DNA from: Streptomyces sp. AM 2-1-1
Lineage (GTDB): Bacteria > Actinomycetota > Actinomycetes > Streptomycetales > Streptomycetaceae
Reading direction: 5' to 3'
DNA: 64,000 nucleotides
Assembly (NCBI RefSeq): GCF_029167645.1
Contig: NZ_CP119147.1
Coordinates: 5,040,501-5,104,500, forward strand
In this document: positions 24,285 to 32,345 of the stretch, in pieces
Layout of the letters: the number at the start of each line of letters is the position of its first letter
How positions within the stretch are numbered: position 1 is the first letter of the stretch
Position numbers and translations under genes: made by a program
The notes under the pieces: model-generated
Database searches by the model: none
Told to the model about the DNA's origin: nothing
Seen by the model: the letters and a program-made list of their open reading frames with translations, nothing else

Positions 24285-25157
24285 ATGACCACCTTCCTCA
24301 AGCACCTCGGCGGTCACACCGGCCGCATCGTCCTGGCCCTGGTCTTCGCGCTCCCGCTCGTCTTCATGCTCGTCTCGTCGTTCAAGCCGGACGACCAGAT
24401 CTTCGGTGACCTGGACTCCCCGCGCGCCTTCCTGCCGGTCGGCGCCCTGTCGCTGGACAACTACACAGCGGTGTTCGAGCGCGTCCCGGCGGCCCGGTTC
24501 CTGCTGAACTCCGTGCTGATCTCCTCGATCACCGTGGTGCTCGGCATCGTCGTCAACAGCCTGGCCGCGTTCGCCCTGTCACGTATGCGGTGGCCCGGCC
24601 GGAAGCTCGTCCTGACCGCGGTCATCGCCACCCTCATCGTGCCGTTCGAGACCTTCGCCCTGCCCCTGGTGTGGTGGGTCAACCAGCTTCCGCTGCTGAG
24701 CGTCAACGGCTTCCACCTGGAGTGGAACACCGGCTGGATGGACACCTACCAGGTGCAGATCCTGCCGTTCGTCGCCAACGCCTTCTCGGTCTTCTTCTTC
24801 CACCAGTACTTCCGGAGCATCCCCAAGGAGCTGGACGAGGCGGCCATCGTGGACGGGGCCGGCTGGTTCACCATCTACCGCCGCATCGTCATGCCGTTGT
24901 CCGGGCCGGCCGTCGCCACCGTCGCGATCCTGACCTTCCTCCCGGCCTGGAACTCCTACCTGTGGCCATTGATGGTCGTGCAGAGCGAAGAACTGCGGCC
25001 GGTGATGGTGGGCATCTCCTACTTCTTCCAGCTGAACGTGGGCTGGGGCCAGATCATGGCGTACTCCTCCATGATCACCGTGCCGATCCTGGCGCTCTTC
25101 GTGGCGTTCCAGCGCTCCTTCGTCAACAGCATCGCCTCCAGCGGCGTCAAGGGCTGA
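24285..25157 (+). CDS. ABC sugar importer, permease 2 (MsmG/MalG-type)
   Basis: The 290-residue protein has about six membrane segments and the EAA motif KELDEAAIVDGAGWFTIYRRIVMPLSGPA. The ATG at 24285 lies right after the stop of permease 1 with AAGGA upstream, so both subunits are made together. It pairs with permease 1 to form the channel, and the GH32 gene follows 76 bp downstream. Confidence 0.9.
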   Translation: MTTFLKHLGGHTGRIVLALVFALPLVFMLVSSFKPDDQIFGDLDSPRAFLPVGALSLDNYTAVFERVPAARFLLNSVLISSITVVLGIVVNSLAAFALSRMRWPGRKLVLTAVIATLIVPFETFALPLVWWVNQLPLLSVNGFHLEWNTGWMDTYQVQILPFVANAFSVFFFHQYFRSIPKELDEAAIVDGAGWFTIYRRIVMPLSGPAVATVAILTFLPAWNSYLWPLMVVQSEELRPVMVGISYFFQLNVGWGQIMAYSSMITVPILALFVAFQRSFVNSIASSGVKG

Positions 25158-25233
25158 CCCGCGGCACCACCGTGCCGCTCGCCCTCCTCCTGGTGACTTC
25201 CGTGTGCTTCGTGCACCCCGAGAAAGGCCCTGT

Positions 25234-26703
25234 GTGTCCGCGCTGCCTGCAGACCCCCACCTCCCCGCCCTCCATCTGCGACCGCCCCGCCACTGGATCA
25301 ACGACCCCAACGGGCTGGTCTTCCACGACGGGCACTACCACGTGTTCTTCCAGTACAACCCGCACGGCCCGCAGCACTCGAACGTGCACTGGGGCCACTT
25401 CCGCAGCCCTGACCTGATCAACTGGGAGCCCCTCCCCGTCGCCCTCACCCCCACCCCCGGCGGCCATGACGCCGACGGCTGCTACTCGGGCAACGCGATC
25501 TCCGTCGGTGACCACATGGTGGCCTTCTACTCCGCCCACCGCAACGACCGCTGGTGGCAACCCGTCACCACCGCCGAGTCGTACGACGGCGGCCGCAGCT
25601 GGGCCAAGCGCCCGGAACCGCTCATCCCCGAACCGCCCGCCGGCACCACCATGTACCGGGACCCCTACGTCTGGTGGCAGGACGGCCGATGGCGGATGCT
25701 GGTCGGATCCGCCCTCGAGGACGGCCGCGCCGCAGCGCTGCTGTACGAGTCCGACGACCTGGAGCACTGGACGTACCTCGGCCCCTTCCACACCAGCGAC
25801 ACCGCGTCCGACGGCGCCCCGATCGGCTGGGAATGCCCCCAGTACGCGACCTTCGGCGACCGGAGCGTCCTGATCGTCAGCGACTGGACCCCGCTGAACG
25901 GCCCCAGCCGCACCACCGTCCACACCGGCCACGAAGAGAACGGCCGCTTCGCACCGGCTGCCTCCCCCGTGCCGCTGGACCACGGCCCCGACATCTACGC
26001 TCCCGCCTTGCTGAAGGCCCCGGGGGAGGACCGATGGCTGATGTGGGGCTGGGCCTGGGAGGCCCGCGACGACGGCTGGGCGCACGAAGCCGGCTGGGCA
26101 GGCGTCCTCACCCTTCCCCGCGAAGTGGGCCTGACGGCTGACGGAACGGTCACCCAACGCCCTGCCCGCGAACTGCTGGCCCTGCGCGGCGCCCGCACGC
26201 TGCACCGCACCGGACACGTCACGCGGGCCGAGCCGGCCGAGCTCGGTGAGGTGAGCTCCACCTTCGACCTCACCGCCGCCCTGATACCCGACCCCACGGG
26301 TACGAGCGGGCTGCGCCTGGTCACCTCGGCAGATGGTTCCGAGTACCTCGACATCCGTCTCGATCCCGCGGCCGGGCAACTCACCGTCGACCGCAGTCAC
26401 GCCTCGCTCGACACGCGAGCCCGGGGAGGCTCGTACGCCCTGCCCTTCCCCGCCATGCGACGCCGCGGCAGCGCCGTCGGCCTCCGCGTGATCGTGGACC
26501 GCTCGATAGCCGAGATCTACCTGGCCGACGAACAGGTCCTCACACTGCGGTTCTATCCACTGGGGGAAGGGCCGTGGCGGCTCGAAGCCCGTACGACGGG
26601 CACCCTGCGCAGTGAGTTCGCGGTCGAGGCCTGGGACCTGACTCGGGCGGATGCCCCGCGGGAGCCGACCCTCACGGGCCGGGGACGGGCGTCGGCCGAC
26701 TGA
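25234..26703 (+). CDS. Cytoplasmic GH32 beta-fructosidase
   Basis: The 489-residue enzyme has all three GH32 signatures in canonical form: WINDPNG (nucleophile Asp), RDPY (transition-state Asp) and WECP (acid/base Glu), plus a C-terminal beta-sandwich (LRVIVDRSIAEIYLADEQVL). It has no signal peptide, so it should split imported fructo-oligosaccharides or sucrose inside the cell, releasing fructose. I prefer GTG at 25234 (AAAGG upstream), which puts the start about 20 residues before the catalytic motif; an earlier GTG at 25204 would add a poor leader. It is the last gene of the importer operon. Confidence 0.92.
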   Translation: MSALPADPHLPALHLRPPRHWINDPNGLVFHDGHYHVFFQYNPHGPQHSNVHWGHFRSPDLINWEPLPVALTPTPGGHDADGCYSGNAISVGDHMVAFYSAHRNDRWWQPVTTAESYDGGRSWAKRPEPLIPEPPAGTTMYRDPYVWWQDGRWRMLVGSALEDGRAAALLYESDDLEHWTYLGPFHTSDTASDGAPIGWECPQYATFGDRSVLIVSDWTPLNGPSRTTVHTGHEENGRFAPAASPVPLDHGPDIYAPALLKAPGEDRWLMWGWAWEARDDGWAHEAGWAGVLTLPREVGLTADGTVTQRPARELLALRGARTLHRTGHVTRAEPAELGEVSSTFDLTAALIPDPTGTSGLRLVTSADGSEYLDIRLDPAAGQLTVDRSHASLDTRARGGSYALPFPAMRRRGSAVGLRVIVDRSIAEIYLADEQVLTLRFYPLGEGPWRLEARTTGTLRSEFAVEAWDLTRADAPREPTLTGRGRASAD

Positions 26704-26861
26704 CTCCCCGCCTGACCGGGTGCGCCTGACCGGACCTGCTCACGGCCGTCTCCGCCGCTCCTCGGCGCCCTGACGCCGCGGCAGCCACGACGAAGGTCGT
26801 CGACGTGGCGGGGTCCGGGCGGACAGGCGTGTCGGCACGCACCGTCCTGGTCCTTCCGCAC

Positions 26862-27878
26862 CTACGGAGCGGTGAGTTCTCCCGATCCCCGGACGATCAG
26901 CCGGGTGGGGACGGTGATGGTGCGGGCGCGGGAACGGTCGCCGTCCAGGCGTGCCAAGGCGGTGTCCGCTGCCTTCCGGCCGATCTCTTCGGGGTCCTGG
27001 GCCACGACGGTCAGGGCGGGTTCGAGAGCTTCGGCGAGTGGTACGTCGTCGAAGGCGACCACGGCGACGTCTTTCCGCCTGATGCGGGCCAGTTCGGCGA
27101 CCACCCCCAGCGCGACGATGTTGTTGCCGGCGAACAGAGCGGTGGGCGGACTCGCCGACTCCAGGAGCCGGGAGGTGCAGACGGAAGCCGCGCGCTGGTC
27201 GTGGGCGTTGACGACCAGCGCGCGGTCGTGGGCGAGGCCGGCCTCGGCCAGGGCCGAACGGTAACCGGCCAGGCGTTCACGGCGGGTGTAGAGGTTGGTG
27301 GGGAGGTCGCCGACGAAACCGATGCGTCGGTGGCCGTGGGCGATCAGGTGTGCGACCCCCTCGTGTGCGCCCGCGAGGTTGGAACTGACGACGCTGTCCG
27401 TGGTCAGCCCGGCTCCCGGCCGGTCGACGAAGACGACGGGCAGCCCTGTGCTCCGATGGCTCCGCAGGTGGGAGTGGTCGGAGCCGACGGACGGGATCAC
27501 CATCAGGATGCTGATGCGACGGGCGAGGAACGTGTCGGTCAGTCCCCGTTCGCGCGCGGGTTCGTCCGCGGAGGAGCCCATGAGCAGGGTCAGGCCGCGG
27601 GCCCGTACGACATCCTCGATGCCGCCGGCCACCGCCCCGAAGAAGGGGTTCCCGAGGTCGGGCACGACGAGCCCGATCGTCGTGTCGGGGCCTCCGACAC
27701 GGATGTTGCGGGCCATGAGGTTCGGCTGGAAACCGAGTTTGGCCACGGCGGCGAGGACCTGTTCCCTGGTCCGGGCCGACGCGGGGCCGTCCTCGTTGAG
27801 CACCCGCGAAACCGTCTTGGCGCTGACGCCCACTTCTCGGGCGACGTCGGCCAGGGTGGGGCGGCGGTTCGCTGCCAT
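26862..27878 (-). CDS. LacI-family regulator, probably of the fructose importer and third GH32 gene
   Basis: The 338-residue protein has the helix-turn-helix TLADVAREVGVSAKTVSRVL, hinge and sensor domain (TIGLVVPDLGNPFFGAVAGGI to VAFDDVPLAEALEPALTVV). It follows the FrcBCA-type importer genes on the same strand but behind a hairpin (27905-27932). It is the best candidate to bind the paired TGTCATCG palindromes near 30988-31017 and 32211-32240, which flank the importer/kinase and GH32 promoters. Fructose or fructose phosphate is a plausible inducer. Confidence 0.9.
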   Translation of the reverse strand: MAANRRPTLADVAREVGVSAKTVSRVLNEDGPASARTREQVLAAVAKLGFQPNLMARNIRVGGPDTTIGLVVPDLGNPFFGAVAGGIEDVVRARGLTLLMGSSADEPARERGLTDTFLARRISILMVIPSVGSDHSHLRSHRSTGLPVVFVDRPGAGLTTDSVVSSNLAGAHEGVAHLIAHGHRRIGFVGDLPTNLYTRRERLAGYRSALAEAGLAHDRALVVNAHDQRAASVCTSRLLESASPPTALFAGNNIVALGVVAELARIRRKDVAVVAFDDVPLAEALEPALTVVAQDPEEIGRKAADTALARLDGDRSRARTITVPTRLIVRGSGELTAP

Positions 27879-27904
27879 GGAGCGGGGGTCTCCCTGTGCT
27901 CGTC

Positions 27905-27932
27905 GGTTCCGGCCGCGGCCTCGGCCGGAACC
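27905..27932 (-). terminator. Terminator between the fructose importer operon and lacI
   Basis: An 11-bp perfect stem (27905-27915 with 27922-27932) with a 6-nt loop lies 21 bp after the ATPase gene stop, before the lacI start. Confidence 0.65.
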
Positions 27933-27952
27933 TGTGAGGGTTTCGTCGGGTG

Positions 27953-28786
27953 TCAGGTGGCCTGGACTCCCGCTGCCCTTGCGGCCCCGGAATCCGCTAC
28001 GACAGTACCTCCGGCCCCGTCCAGGGTCAGCGCGCCGGTCATGATGGCGACGACTTCGGCCATGCTGTGGTCGGAGGGCTTGATCACGGCAGCGCGACGG
28101 CCCAGCCGGTGGACATGGATCCGGTCGGCGATCTCGAAGACGTGCGGCATGTTGTGGCTGATCAGGACCACGGGCATGCCCTTGTCGCGGACCCGACGGA
28201 TGAGGTCGAGTACCTGCCCCGATTCCTTGACGCCGAGGGCCGCGGTGGGCTCGTCCATGACGACCACGCTGCGCGCCCAGGCTACGGAACGCGCGACGGC
28301 CACGGCTTGCCGCTGCCCGCCGGAGAGGGTCTCGACCGCCTGCGTGAGCGACCGCAGCCCGATCTTCAGGTCGGCCATGTGCTCCGCGGCCTCCTGGCGC
28401 ATGCGCTTCTTGTCCAGCATGCGCAGGGCACTGCCGAGGAAGCCCGGCCGGCGCAGTTCACGTCCGAGGAACATGTTCGAGGCGATGTCCATCGAGGCGG
28501 CCACCGCCAGGTCCTGGTAGACGGTCTCGATGCCGTGGACGCGCGCGCTCTGCGGCCCCGTGAACCGGATGAGCTCGCCGTTGAGGCGGATCTCGCCCGC
28601 GTCCGGTGCCACCGCACCGGTGAGGGCCTTGATCAGGCTGGTCTTGCCGGCTCCGTTGTCGCCGATGACCGCGAGGACCTCCCCGGGCATCAGGTCGAAG
28701 TCGGCGCCGTCGATGGCGGTGACCTGCCCGTAGCGCTTGACCAGGCCGCGGGCCTGGAGAACAGGGGTGGGAGTGGTGGTGGTCAT
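27953..28786 (-). CDS. Monosaccharide ABC importer ATPase (FrcA-like, single NBD)
   Basis: The 277-residue ATPase has Walker A GDNGAGKTS, signature LSGGQRQ, Walker B VVVMDEPTAAL and the switch His in LISHNM. It has a single nucleotide-binding domain, unlike double-domain RbsA or XylG; this is the FrcA form known from rhizobial fructose importers. The ATG at 28786 follows GGAGGAAG and overlaps the permease stop (ATGA). The C-terminal Ala/Gly-rich tail is not conserved. Confidence 0.9.
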   Translation of the reverse strand: MTTTTPTPVLQARGLVKRYGQVTAIDGADFDLMPGEVLAVIGDNGAGKTSLIKALTGAVAPDAGEIRLNGELIRFTGPQSARVHGIETVYQDLAVAASMDIASNMFLGRELRRPGFLGSALRMLDKKRMRQEAAEHMADLKIGLRSLTQAVETLSGGQRQAVAVARSVAWARSVVVMDEPTAALGVKESGQVLDLIRRVRDKGMPVVLISHNMPHVFEIADRIHVHRLGRRAAVIKPSDHSMAEVVAIMTGALTLDGAGGTVVADSGAARAAGVQAT

Positions 28787-29778
28787 CGGGACTTCCTCCG
28801 GGACATCTGGTCGACGGTCACCGCGAGGATCACGAGGATCCCGGTGATCAGGGTCTGGTAGATGGAGGCCACACCCATCAGTTGGAGGCCGTTGCGGAAG
28901 ACACCGACGATGAGGACGCCGATGAAGGTGCCCAGGACCGAACCGCGTCCGCCGAAGAGGCTGGTACCACCGAGGACCACGGCGGTGATGCTGTCGAGGT
29001 TCTCGGTCTGTCCCGCCTGCGGGTCTCCCACCCCGGTGCGGGAGATGAGCAGCAGGGCGGCAAGGCCGTACAGCACGCCGGCCACGGTGTAGATGCCGAT
29101 GGTCAGGCGGGAGGTGCGGATGCCGTTGAGGCGCGCGGCTTCCTGGCTGTTGCCCAGGGCGTAGACGTGCCGTCCCCATCCGGTGCTGCTGAGCGCATAG
29201 GCCAGGAGGAGGAAGAGGACGATGGTGAGCAGCGAGCCGTAGGTGATGTCCGTGTTGCCGAGCGGGAAGGTCTCTCCTAGGGCGGTCAGCGGGCCGGGCA
29301 GGCTGGTGACGGTCTGCTCTTCGGAGTAGATGTGTGTCAGGGCGAACGCCACGTTGAGCATGCCGAGCGTCACGATGAACGGCGGCAGCGGGATCTTCTG
29401 GACCAGAAGCCCGTTGAGAAGCCCGAAGCCGCCGCAGACGACCAGGCCCATGGTGATGGCGGCGAGCGGGGGCAGGGTGCCCTCGGCCGCCATCTTGGCG
29501 ATGACGATGCTCCCGAAGGCCATCACGGCACCGCACGAGAGGTCGATGCCGGCCGTGAGGATGATCAGGGTCTGGCCGATGGCGAGGGTGCCGACGACCA
29601 TGACCTGCTGCACGATCAGCGAGAAGTTCCCGCCCGTGAGGAACTGGTCCGTCGACAGGGAGAAGAACACGCAGGCGAGGAGGAGGGCGGCCAGAGGACC
29701 GGTGGTCGGCGCGGTGAGGAGTCTGCGGGCCGTGGTCGGCGTTTTGAGCTCGGCGTACGGCGCGGTGGTGGCTGTCAT
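28783..29778 (-). CDS. Monosaccharide ABC importer permease (FrcC-like)
   Basis: The 331-residue protein has 8-10 hydrophobic helices and family hallmarks: IILTAGIDLSCGAVMAFGSI, GLLNGLLVQKIPLPPFIVTLGM and VVLGGTSLFGGRGSVLGTFIG. It forms a homodimeric channel with the ATPase. The stop overlaps the ATPase start, and the binding-protein gene lies 128 bp upstream with a small hairpin between, which may set relative expression of the abundant binding protein. Confidence 0.9.
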   Translation of the reverse strand: MTATTAPYAELKTPTTARRLLTAPTTGPLAALLLACVFFSLSTDQFLTGGNFSLIVQQVMVVGTLAIGQTLIILTAGIDLSCGAVMAFGSIVIAKMAAEGTLPPLAAITMGLVVCGGFGLLNGLLVQKIPLPPFIVTLGMLNVAFALTHIYSEEQTVTSLPGPLTALGETFPLGNTDITYGSLLTIVLFLLLAYALSSTGWGRHVYALGNSQEAARLNGIRTSRLTIGIYTVAGVLYGLAALLLISRTGVGDPQAGQTENLDSITAVVLGGTSLFGGRGSVLGTFIGVLIVGVFRNGLQLMGVASIYQTLITGILVILAVTVDQMSRRKSR

Positions 29779-29906
29779 GCGAAGTCCTTGTCGGAAAAGC
29801 GGAGGTCCTCGGGGGAGGACGGACGGGGGCGGCCGTCCCCGGTCGCGGGAGGTCCGGCCACCCCGCCAACGGGTTCGGGACGGCGGCTGCTCGGGCGCGG
29901 GGCGAC

Positions 29907-30929
29907 TCAGCCCCAGCAGTTGTCCAGGCCGTAGGCGGTGTCCTTGGACGCGGCCCCTGCCTGTGCCTTGTCGGTGATCAGGCTGACGCCGGTGTCGGTG
30001 TAACCGGTCGCCTTCTTGCCGTTCTCGGCGAACTTCACGACGGCCCCGACGCCTTCGGCGGCCATCCTCAGCGGGTACTGCTGCGAGGTGGCGGCGATCT
30101 TCCCGTCCTTGACCGCCCGGGTCCCGGTGCAGCCGCCGTCGACCGAGACGATCAGGACGTCCTTCTCCCTGCCCTTGGCCCTCAGCGCGGTGTACGCGCC
30201 GAGCGCGGCCGGCTCGTTGATGGTGTAGACGACGTTGATGTCGGGCGCCTTCTGCAGGCAGTTCTCCATGGCGGTCTGGCCCTTCGCCTGGTCGCCGCCG
30301 GTGTCCTGGGAACAGACGATCGCCGGGTCCTTCTCGCCGATGCCGAAGCCCTTGAGGAAGCCGTCGTGCCGCTGGACGCCGACAGCGACGCCCGGGGCCA
30401 GGTCGAGGGTGGCGATCTTGGCCGTCCTGCCCTTCATCGAGGCTTTGGCGTAGGCGCCGATCAGCTCTCCGGCCCGGAGGTTGTCGGTGGCGAACAGGGC
30501 GTCGACCGCGCTTCGGGGGTCGGTCGGGGAGTCCAGGGCGATGACCAGAATCCCCTTGGCACGGGCCTTCTCCAGGGCGGGCACGATCGCCTTGGAGTCG
30601 CTGGGGGTGATCAGGATTCCCTTCACACCTGCGGCGACCATGTTCTCGATCGCGGTGACCTGGCCGGCGTTGTCCCCGTCGAACTTGCCCGCGGAGGTGA
30701 TCAGTTGGGCACCGCTGTCCTTGGCGGCCTTCTCCGCACCCTCCTTCATCTTCACGAAGAACGGATTGGTGTCGGTCTTGGTGATCAGACCGACCTTGAC
30801 GCTGCCCGAGCTGTCGCCCCCGGAATCCGATCCGGAACCGGATCCGCAGGCCGTCAGGGTGAGAGCCGCGATACCCAGGCATGCGGCGGTCCTGATCAGG
30901 GAGGGGGTCGGACGAATGGTGCGAGGCAT
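29907..30929 (-). CDS. Monosaccharide-binding lipoprotein (FrcB-like)
   Basis: The 340-residue protein has a signal with lipobox LTAC (Cys about residue 28), then a pentose/hexose-binding domain: KVGLITKTDTNPFFVKMKEGAEKAAK, ILITPSDSKAIVPALEKA, VYTINEPAALGAYTAL. It feeds the FrcC/FrcA-like permease and ATPase. The ATG at 30929 has AGGAG 6 bases upstream. Upstream lie two palindromes of the TGTCATCG type. Fructose is the likely ligand from context with a PfkB kinase and GH32 enzymes. Confidence 0.9.
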   Translation of the reverse strand: MPRTIRPTPSLIRTAACLGIAALTLTACGSGSGSDSGGDSSGSVKVGLITKTDTNPFFVKMKEGAEKAAKDSGAQLITSAGKFDGDNAGQVTAIENMVAAGVKGILITPSDSKAIVPALEKARAKGILVIALDSPTDPRSAVDALFATDNLRAGELIGAYAKASMKGRTAKIATLDLAPGVAVGVQRHDGFLKGFGIGEKDPAIVCSQDTGGDQAKGQTAMENCLQKAPDINVVYTINEPAALGAYTALRAKGREKDVLIVSVDGGCTGTRAVKDGKIAATSQQYPLRMAAEGVGAVVKFAENGKKATGYTDTGVSLITDKAQAGAASKDTAYGLDNCWG

Positions 30930-30987
30930 GAACGGCTCCTGCGGGATCGGGTGCGGCTCGGTCGGCATCGAAGCATGCCGTCCCGGA

Positions 30988-31017
30988 TGTCATCGTTGAC
31001 CTATGTCATCGTTGACA
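30988..31017. promoter_or_regulatory. Paired candidate LacI operators between importer and kinase genes
   Basis: TGTCATCGTTGAC at 30988-31000 and TGTCATCGTTGACA at 31004-31017 have starts 16 bp apart. Both are near-perfect palindromes with central CG, typical of LacI-family sites. They lie in the divergent region of the FrcB-like and PfkB genes. Confidence 0.7.
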
Positions 31018-31175
31018 CTGCTTGTCGAGGATGATGGACTCCGTCCCCCGGCACGTCAATGCCTTGCCGCTGTGACAAATCGGCAACGCCCTCCGGCCGG
31101 CGCTCACCCGTAGTCGCACCGCCCGTGTCACGACGTACTCGCCTCGCCCGTCCGTTCGTCAGAGAAGAGCAGCCC

Positions 31176-32126
31176 ATGAGTCCGCGTCAGATCACCGTCT
31201 TGGGCGAATGCGTCGCGGACGCGTTCGTCCGGCCCGCGAGCGCTCCCAACGAGCTCGACCTGCATGTCCTGCCGGGGGGTGGGCCGGCGAACACGGCCGT
31301 GGCCCTGGCGCGCCTGGGTACGCCGTCCGGCTTTGTCGCGCGGCTGTCCGGGGATGTGTTCGGTCGTCTGTTCCGGGCGCACCTGGAGGCTTCGGGGGTG
31401 GACCTGTCACACGCTGTCGTGGCGTCGGAGCCCAGCACGCTGGCGGTGGCGGAGCTGGACGCCCAAGGGCAGGCCGTATACGCCTTCCATGCGCAGGGAA
31501 CGGCCGACTGGCAGTGGACGAGCGCCGAACTGGCCGGTGTGGACCTGACCGGCACCGCCTGCCTGCACACGGGTTCGCTCGCCCTGGTCCGGGAGCCCGG
31601 GGCGGCGGCGGTGGAGGAGTTCCTGGCGGCGGCCGCGCCCCGGGCCACCATCAGCATCGATCCCAACGTCCGGCCGCTGCTGGTGCGTCCCGAGACCTAC
31701 CGCGCGAAACTGCGGCGCTGGTGCGATCTCGCGGACATACTGCGGCTGAGCGAGGAGGACCTCGGCCTCCTTCTGCCGGGAACGCCTCTGGAGCAGGCAT
31801 GCGACGTCTGGCACGCTGCCGGGGCGCGGCTCGTCGTCGTCACACGGGGCGCCGACGGAGCTCTCGTCTCGCTGGACGGCGAGCGGATGCACGTGCCGGC
31901 CGTGGCGACGCGGGTCGTCGACACGGTCGGGGCCGGTGACTCCTTCACGGCGGGTCTGCTGCACCATCTGGGTGCGCGGGGGCTCCTCGGGGGGCGACTG
32001 TCCGGCCTCCGCCTGGGCGAGGTGGCGGAATCCTGTCTCTTCGCCGCCCATGTCGCGGCTCTGACCTGCTCGGTCGCCGGCCCGAACCCTCCTTGGCGAA
32101 GCCGGCTGCCGCAGTTCACCGTGTGA
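31176..32126 (+). CDS. PfkB-family sugar kinase (fructokinase-like)
   Basis: The 316-residue kinase has the N-terminal PfkB signature PGGGPANTAVALARLG and the C-terminal one DTVGAGDSFTAG, whose Asp is the catalytic base. It phosphorylates a sugar, most likely fructose, brought in by the divergent importer; the arrangement is like frcBCAK of rhizobia. The ATG at 31176 is preceded by AGAGAAGAG. The long frame upstream of it is a shadow over the operator region. Confidence 0.9.
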   Translation: MSPRQITVLGECVADAFVRPASAPNELDLHVLPGGGPANTAVALARLGTPSGFVARLSGDVFGRLFRAHLEASGVDLSHAVVASEPSTLAVAELDAQGQAVYAFHAQGTADWQWTSAELAGVDLTGTACLHTGSLALVREPGAAAVEEFLAAAAPRATISIDPNVRPLLVRPETYRAKLRRWCDLADILRLSEEDLGLLLPGTPLEQACDVWHAAGARLVVVTRGADGALVSLDGERMHVPAVATRVVDTVGAGDSFTAGLLHHLGARGLLGGRLSGLRLGEVAESCLFAAHVAALTCSVAGPNPPWRSRLPQFTV

Positions 32127-32210
32127 CGGGCGCTCCGGTCGGGCCTGGAAATCGTGCGCCGGCCGTTGACGCGTCGGCCGGAATGCGTCCATCATCGGCC
32201 CCACCCGATG

Positions 32211-32240
32211 TGTCATCGATGACATGAGTCAACGATGACA
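32211..32240. promoter_or_regulatory. Paired candidate LacI operators before the third GH32 gene
   Basis: TGTCATCGATGACA (32211-32224, perfect 14-bp palindrome) and AGTCAACGATGACA (32227-32240) again start 16 bp apart. They lie about 105 bp before the GH32 start and match the pair at 30988-31017, so one regulator should control both promoters. Confidence 0.7.
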
Positions 32241-32345
32241 CATCGTCGACGTGGTCCCCCCAGCGTCGGCAGGGGCTCCCTTTTCGTTCCGTCCGCGCGC
32301 CGGGAAGCACCCGGTTGTGGAAACGGCCGCAGCCCAGGAGACACC

